A DNA stretch of 64,000 bases from Rhizophagus irregularis (taxonomy: Eukaryota; Glomeromycota; Glomeromycetes; Glomerales; Glomeraceae). A model generated the notes under the pieces. It did no database searches, had not been told where the DNA came from, and worked only from the letters and a program-made list of their open reading frames with translations. The translations under genes and the position numbers were made by a program. Shown here in pieces: positions 59,301 to 64,000 of this stretch (position 1 is its first letter; the number at the start of each line of letters is the position of its first letter). The stretch covers positions 1,116,001-1,180,000 of the forward strand of contig NC_089448.1 of NCBI RefSeq assembly GCF_026210795.1, read 5' to 3'.

Positions 59301-60260
59301 TTTAAAGTCCAAAATGTTAAATGTTTCATATACTGACGTAGATCAATTTATATAATAAAACAAGTAAACAAGTAAACATTAAAAAATGAGCTTTAAATAT
59401 TAACGAATAGTAAAACTTTATTATGATTAGAAGTTTTGAAATGAAAAATTATTAACAAATGAAAATATTCTTGTTATTCATTAAAAATATATTAATTTTG
59501 TGAAAAAATTTGTCAAATATAATAAATTCAAATCATTCAAAAAAAAAAAAAATTCCTTTCATAACTGTTGTTTATTTCTAATGAAAAAAAGATCTAGGAT
59601 GATTATGACCTTTGATAAAGAAAAAAGATTTTAGATAATTATTTATTATTAAAAAAACATTAGGCTTGCAAAATCCAATTTTATGCGGATGACGCCGGCC
59701 TACATTATCGGCTCATTAAACTTATACATCACAACATTACAACTTAAATTATTGGGATTTTCAGGCTGGACACTATCGATTTTGCAACGAAGTATGGACT
59801 TTCATCTGGGAAATCCTTTTAATAATATATTTGTAAAATGATGATAATTATTGAAAAAAATAAAAAAATATTATTCCAATTGATATCAACAAATTAGATG
59901 TTTATTTTTTCTTTAACTAATTTTGATATAGTAAAAAAAAAAAGGGAATTCCTGAGCTAGACCAATCTCAACAAATGTATAAATTATTATCTATTATTAA
60001 AATTTACCTTTATAATAATAACCATCTTCAGTATAAAAGTTATTTAATCTTTGAACATCTTAAGAGAATTAAGAGCGGTTTACATTTATGGGAACAATTT
60101 AGTAAGTAGTACATGTTCATAAATGAAAAAAGTCTTCATCTTGAAGATTTAACCGATGTAAATAATATATTTTGCATATTTAAGAATTTTAACCTTTTAA
60201 AATATAAAACGTAAAAGTTATTTTCAAAAGTCAATTTTGACAATATACATTATAAAATTT
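56301..60260. other. intergenic, repeats and short frames only
   Basis: No gene supported. Content: GATACGTTTTA-type repeats and ACGGAAAAATGCACAATTCCG at 56310-56402 (also in the 5.6-7.0 kb element); an AATCGATT-rich palindromic patch at 56668-56721; three ATCACGTGAT-type palindromes (56773, 56900, 57440); and short minus-strand frames at 56782-57048, 57196-57408, 58591-58776 and 58801-58983 without motifs. Confidence 0.5.
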
Positions 60261-60285
60261 ATTAACAGTTAATGATTAATGATAT

Positions 60286-60779
60286 TATAGCCGTTTGCAA
60301 AAAGGTGTAGTCAGTGGTTTTTATTACATGTAAGTATAAAGGAAATCGGGAAATCAAAAAATTAAACTTTATAAGCCAAAATAAAATCAAACTCAAATTT
60401 CTTAAATTATATCCAAAAATAATAGCTGATACACAATATACTAAACTTAAGTAAACAAGGAACCTGCTTTGGGTGCCGAATGTGTTTATACTGTGGAATT
60501 GACTTACAACAAAAAAAATGTAAATGTATAATAACCAAGCCACCAAATCATGTCGAAGATATATTATACGTTGTTTTAAATCCTCACTATAAACTGGAGG
60601 CATACTAAATAATTTGTTTATAAAAGCCGTTAAATTTCATTTAAAATGATCGAAAATCTTTAATATTATGAAGTTTATTCAATGATAAGTTTGAAAAAAG
60701 AGGGAAATCTGGGAAATCTTGTGAATTTCCCATGATATTATGATCGACGCCTAACTACACAATTTTGCAAACGGCTATA
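60286..60779. mobile_element. internally deleted Tc1/mariner-like element
   Basis: The ends are TATAGCCGTTTGCAAAA and TTTTGCAAACGGCTATA, 17-bp perfect inverted repeats that include TA, consistent with TA target-site duplication. The minus strand carries the start of a transposase (see the next entry). The remaining catalytic DDE/D region is deleted. Confidence 0.85.
60450..60603 (-). pseudogene. Tc1/mariner transposase N-terminus
   Basis: MPPVYSEDLKQRIIYLRHD at the start is the typical beginning of a Tc1-type transposase helix-turn-helix in this lineage (recalled pattern). After RHD the family sequence is lost through frame disruption and deletion. The continuing 113-residue frame is hydrophobic by chance and runs into the terminal repeat, so it should not be read as a membrane protein. 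Confidence 0.65.
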
Positions 60780-60984
60780 AAACGAATTCTTTTAATAATA
60801 TTTTAATTCATTATTGAATCACAATACGATAAACGTGGCGCAGATCCTCCGTTTTGAGAGGTCAATATGATCATTTAAGATTTACCATTTGATTTCAATA
60901 AGATCAGATGTACAAATATTTCTGATTTTTATTCGGATATACTCCGTTTCACCCGTTTACCAATTAAATTTTTTGGATTACATT

Positions 60985-61925
60985 AGTTAGTGAAAGGCTT
61001 TATTAACAGCTTAGTACTATGACATATAATAAAAAAAAAGAATGAAATAAATCCTAAGATTAATTCGGAAATGACGACTTTAAACCAGTAGGAGTACGTG
61101 TAATATTCAGGAATTTATTCAATGATTTCCAATTATTTTATTGCTGAAGATAGTTTAAAGCGAGAAAACCAAATTTAAATATAAGTAACTTGCTTAAATT
61201 AATTGTATTATTTTTGTTACGTTAGCCATGTACTAATAACCTAATCATGATACTTACCAATAAAAACGATGTTTAACGGAAAGAAGACCCAAAAAACAAC
61301 TGAACCGCGAATGGATCATTCGTAATTTGCAAAGGTAATCGACTTAATGTATTTATATTAAACGCATTTCTATATTTTCTATTAACGATTCTACGTCTTC
61401 GTCGTTTATGAATAGCACGATTGAAATTATCAGAAGGAACATGATACTTTAACGTCATCTTAAATAATAAATAAAAGTTGAAGCGAAAGTTATAAAGATG
61501 AAAGAACGAAAGAAAAATTTATTAGTTATATATATTGATATTCGTGTAACACTGTAATATTAATTTCAAAAAATATATAAATAAATTCTTCGGAAGAAAT
61601 TTCTCGTGCATATTTTTATAGTCAGTATTCTATACTAATTAAATATTGTTCAGTATAGTCTCTTTTCTTGGCAAAATAAAAGGAGCCAAATCACAAGTCT
61701 AAAAAGTGAGTTTTATTTCTAGGAATAGTGCATATGAAATCTCTTTGTATTGGATAATTTTTTTTTTTACTGCAAAAGATATTACGATATTTGTATTTTT
61801 TAAGTTATCAAATATAAAACATATCATTCACATGTATACAAAAGTTTTATTGCTTTAAAAAAAAATGTAGAGATTGATAGAATTTCTAAAAAAAAAAGAT
61901 CCTTTGATCTCTTGATTTTGTAAAT
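60985..61925. repeat. segmental duplicate of 51.60-52.57 kb
   Basis: Second copy of the small-ORF block, followed directly by the HMG block copy 3, just as copy 1 of the block is followed by HMG block copy 2. Confidence 0.85.
61273..61458 (-). CDS. conserved small basic protein, copy 2
   Basis: Sixty-one residues; the core HKRRRRRIVNRKYRNAF, NTLSRLPLQITNDPFAVQLF and FGSSFR is nearly identical to copy 1, while the first 12 residues differ by an indel. The stop is followed by TTGGTAAGT, a consensus-like splice donor, so a 3' untranslated intron or a longer spliced form is possible. It stands divergently from the broken HMG gene 1.5 kb away. No family recognised. Confidence 0.5.
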   Translation of the reverse strand: MTLKYHVPSDNFNRAIHKRRRRRIVNRKYRNAFNINTLSRLPLQITNDPFAVQLFFGSSFR

Positions 61926-61949
61926 ATTTGTCCAAATATTTGATCATTG

Positions 61950-63430
61950 TTTTTTTGTATTAACCAAAATGAGCAAAGCTCTGCATATCCGCACATTCGT
62001 TTAAAAAAAAATAATTTCATTCAAGGTAATATACTGACTGTATCTAATTTCATATGTTCAGAATTTAATTAGAATTATTTAATTAAATCTTTATTATTAT
62101 TTATTATTTAACTATAAAAGTCTTTATGGAATTGATGAAATACGCATGATCGTATAATCCGTGATAGAATCTCGACAGACCATTGTATTCAACGACCCTA
62201 TAGTATTAGCTATTGCATTTTTTTTTTTCGTTAACTAAACTAATAAAGGACTACGTGTATAAATAATATATTAATTGGATGTATTATTTGCGTTCTCTAT
62301 TCTTATTACACAAAAAAGAAATCATGTTCAAAGAAAGTCTCATTAGGAATTTCGGAGTCACGAAAAATATTCCTTTTTTATTAAAAAACTTTTTACTTTC
62401 ATCGCCTCTATATTTGGATATATAAAAAACATTTCGTCATTAAAAAAGGGGGATTTTATAACTACAAAGTGAACATTGTACTAGCAGTGAAGTTTTTCAT
62501 TATTACCTGTGATAATGATGAATTTATTTGTGATTATAAAGACTGATTTTGGCAATACAAATGTAAGGTGTTTTATTTAAAAAACTAGACCTATATTAGT
62601 GTATTTTTTTTTTTTTTTTTGAGACGTTTAACCAATGTAAATACGACATATAAATCATGATCTACGTTAAACGTTAAAAAATGAATAGGCGTTTTTTGTG
62701 TTACCTTGAGCGCGATGAGGAAAACCTCGTTGTTTCCTATTAAAATGAAAGAAAAAGGAATTATATACAATAATTATAATCATATATAATGAAAAGTAAT
62801 GGAACTCCCTTTCTTATAGAATTACATTCAGAATCACATTCAAAAAAATTTTGACGGCATATGATAATTTATTTTCCGAAAGTAGTAGCAGTAGTGAATG
62901 ATTTTAGTTTCGACTTATAAAAAAAAAAATAAGATAAAAAATAAAAAATAAACATACTTGTGTTTGTTCTTTATTATAGTTTACTTTACTAAACTGAGAT
63001 GGGTCGAAAACATCCCAAGGGAAAAGATCTGCTAATTGTTTATCAAGAAATGATGGAGTCATACAGATGATGATGTAGAATTGTAAATAAACAAGTATCT
63101 GAAATATGGCAAGATCTACCTGAAGATCAAAAATCGAGTGGAAGAGAGCTCAATCGAGAGTCAGTAAACGAACCATAATCATTATCATTATGGATGAATA
63201 TTTTGAATTTTAATCGAGAGATTCAGAAAACTAACTATAATCACGGATGAATGTTTTAGATTTTAATAGAATGAAAATTATCTTTTTGTTTTGGTTTAAA
63301 ATATTTAAGTTTATTAATAAGTATGTTTTTTATTATGCATGTGTATAAAAAAGAATAATTTTATAACTGCTTATTAACCATAAGTAGTATATTTCATATG
63401 AACATTATGTATGATTAAATATGAGTTAAC
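61950..63430. repeat. HMG segmental duplication, copy 3
   Basis: Homologous to 48130-49700, including the CTATATTTGGATATA block, the TACCTTGAGCG-GATG block, the HMG gene and its 3' flank (GAGATTCAGAAAAC, TATAATCACGGATG, TTTAAGTTTATTAATAAGTA). Confidence 0.8.
62999..63178 (+). pseudogene. broken short HMG-box gene
   Basis: Starts MGRKHPKGKDLLIVYQEMM, where YQEMM corresponds to FRQEMM of the intact paralogue, then meets a TGA. After a frame change VNKQVSEIWQDLPEDQKS continues helix 2-3, with a second shift before LNRESVNEP, the conserved C-terminus. Relative to 49232 it has several short deletions. A TATA-like CTTATAAAAA remains upstream. Not expected to give a functional DNA-binding protein. 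Confidence 0.85.
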
Positions 63431-64000
63431 GGTTAACAAACACAAAATGGTTTATTAAAATAGTCGTCTATCGGTCGATAATTTATCCGATCCGTGAAAT
63501 TTTACTTATTCCTAATTAGCCAGGATGTGCAGGGTTATATCACATGATAAAATTCTCTGGATAAACTCCATTCACTCATGCAAAAATTACCTTCTTGATC
63601 TTCCTCGCATTACTTTCTTGACCTGGTCAAAATATGCATGATTATGTATGAAAAACATATTCTTTTCTTGACTCGAAACGCGATAACTGATAGTGTGACA
63701 AACAAAAAAAGAATATTTAATAAAAATAATGATAACTTGTTAAAAACTTTGTTCTACTTACTACAGTATTAGTATTTATTCGGGCCGTACAAAATTTGTC
63801 CGAATTAAATATATATCAAATGATCATATAGTGTAGGCCCGAGTTAGTCAATTTATAGAAGGTATATATCTAATAAAGACGTTGACCCAATGATCCAAAA
63901 ACTTTGTAACTTTCCACACATATTTCCTTTTGAACGTGCTAATATTGCATTGAAGATATCTGAAATGCTGCTGCTGTTATAAATTTATAATATTATAGCA
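63431..64000. other. intergenic, nothing further
   Basis: Holds the TCGGGCC/GGCCCGA pair at 63780-63843 and otherwise AT-rich sequence without a gene. Confidence 0.4.

Noticed and set aside
60262..60603. 113-residue hydrophobic protein
   Set aside because: The first 19 residues are a transposase start; the rest is out-of-frame sequence running into a terminal inverted repeat.
1..64000. tRNA, rRNA and snRNA genes
   Set aside because: No cloverleaf with a GGTTCGA-type T-loop and no conserved rRNA stretches were found by eye; a covariance-model search would be needed to exclude small RNAs.

Overview
The window looks like nuclear DNA of an arbuscular-mycorrhizal fungus of the Rhizophagus type (Glomeromycotina). 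This is inferred from gene content and composition, not from any database search. The DNA is very AT-rich, genes are sparse, introns are short GT-AG introns with A/T-rich interiors, and much of the sequence is eroded repeats. The recognisable families are ones I know to be expanded in that lineage: MATA-type HMG-box proteins, TKL-like kinases with a zinc-ribbon N-terminus, F-box proteins, Crinkler (CRN) relics, FLYWCH/MULE transposases and RNase H-bearing LINE relics.

Layout. 0-2.2 kb: a 186-bp tandem repeat and a dead FLYWCH-MULE transposase. 2.5-8 kb: a short TGTCGGTGAA array, a long tandem array of roughly 0.2-0.65 kb units, several foldback structures and a T-rich mobile-element-like block. 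9-10.4 kb: eroded coding relics. 14 kb: an intact 200-aa HMG-box gene with two extra zinc-ribbon-like motifs. 15.3-17.7 kb: a perfect 30-bp palindrome, a nearly perfect 80-bp inverted repeat and a pogo-like MITE. 19-24.3 kb: broken P-loop and other coding islands. 26-29.3 kb: one apparently complete kinase gene (minus strand, nine exons by my reading) followed by a broken C-lobe-only relative. 30.5-32.1 kb: two more gene fragments. 33 kb: a hAT-type MITE with a perfect 8-bp target-site duplication. 34-35.6 kb: an intronless F-box-like gene. 35.7-38.3 kb: a tandem duplication carrying dead CRN sequence. 38.4-40.5 kb: a complete seven-exon COQ6 (ubiquinone biosynthesis) gene, the clearest housekeeping gene. 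41.8-42.8 kb: a LINE relic. 43.4-56.3 kb: a complicated region with inverted segmental duplications, nested foldback elements and a short HMG-box gene. 51-63.4 kb: repeated copies of the unit that holds the short HMG gene and a small basic ORF, with one HMG copy lost and one broken.

Functionally the window is a patchwork rather than a pathway. COQ6, the F-box gene, the kinase and the two intact HMG genes are likely live. Most other coding signal is pseudogene or transposon debris. The observations I find most unusual are: the kinase gene's tail of six tiny phase-1 exons, each a multiple of three; the 80-bp inverted repeat at 15.9-16.1 kb; the HMG segmental duplications with local micro-inversions; and the conserved small basic ORF duplicated beside them. 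No rRNA, tRNA or CRISPR array was found by eye.
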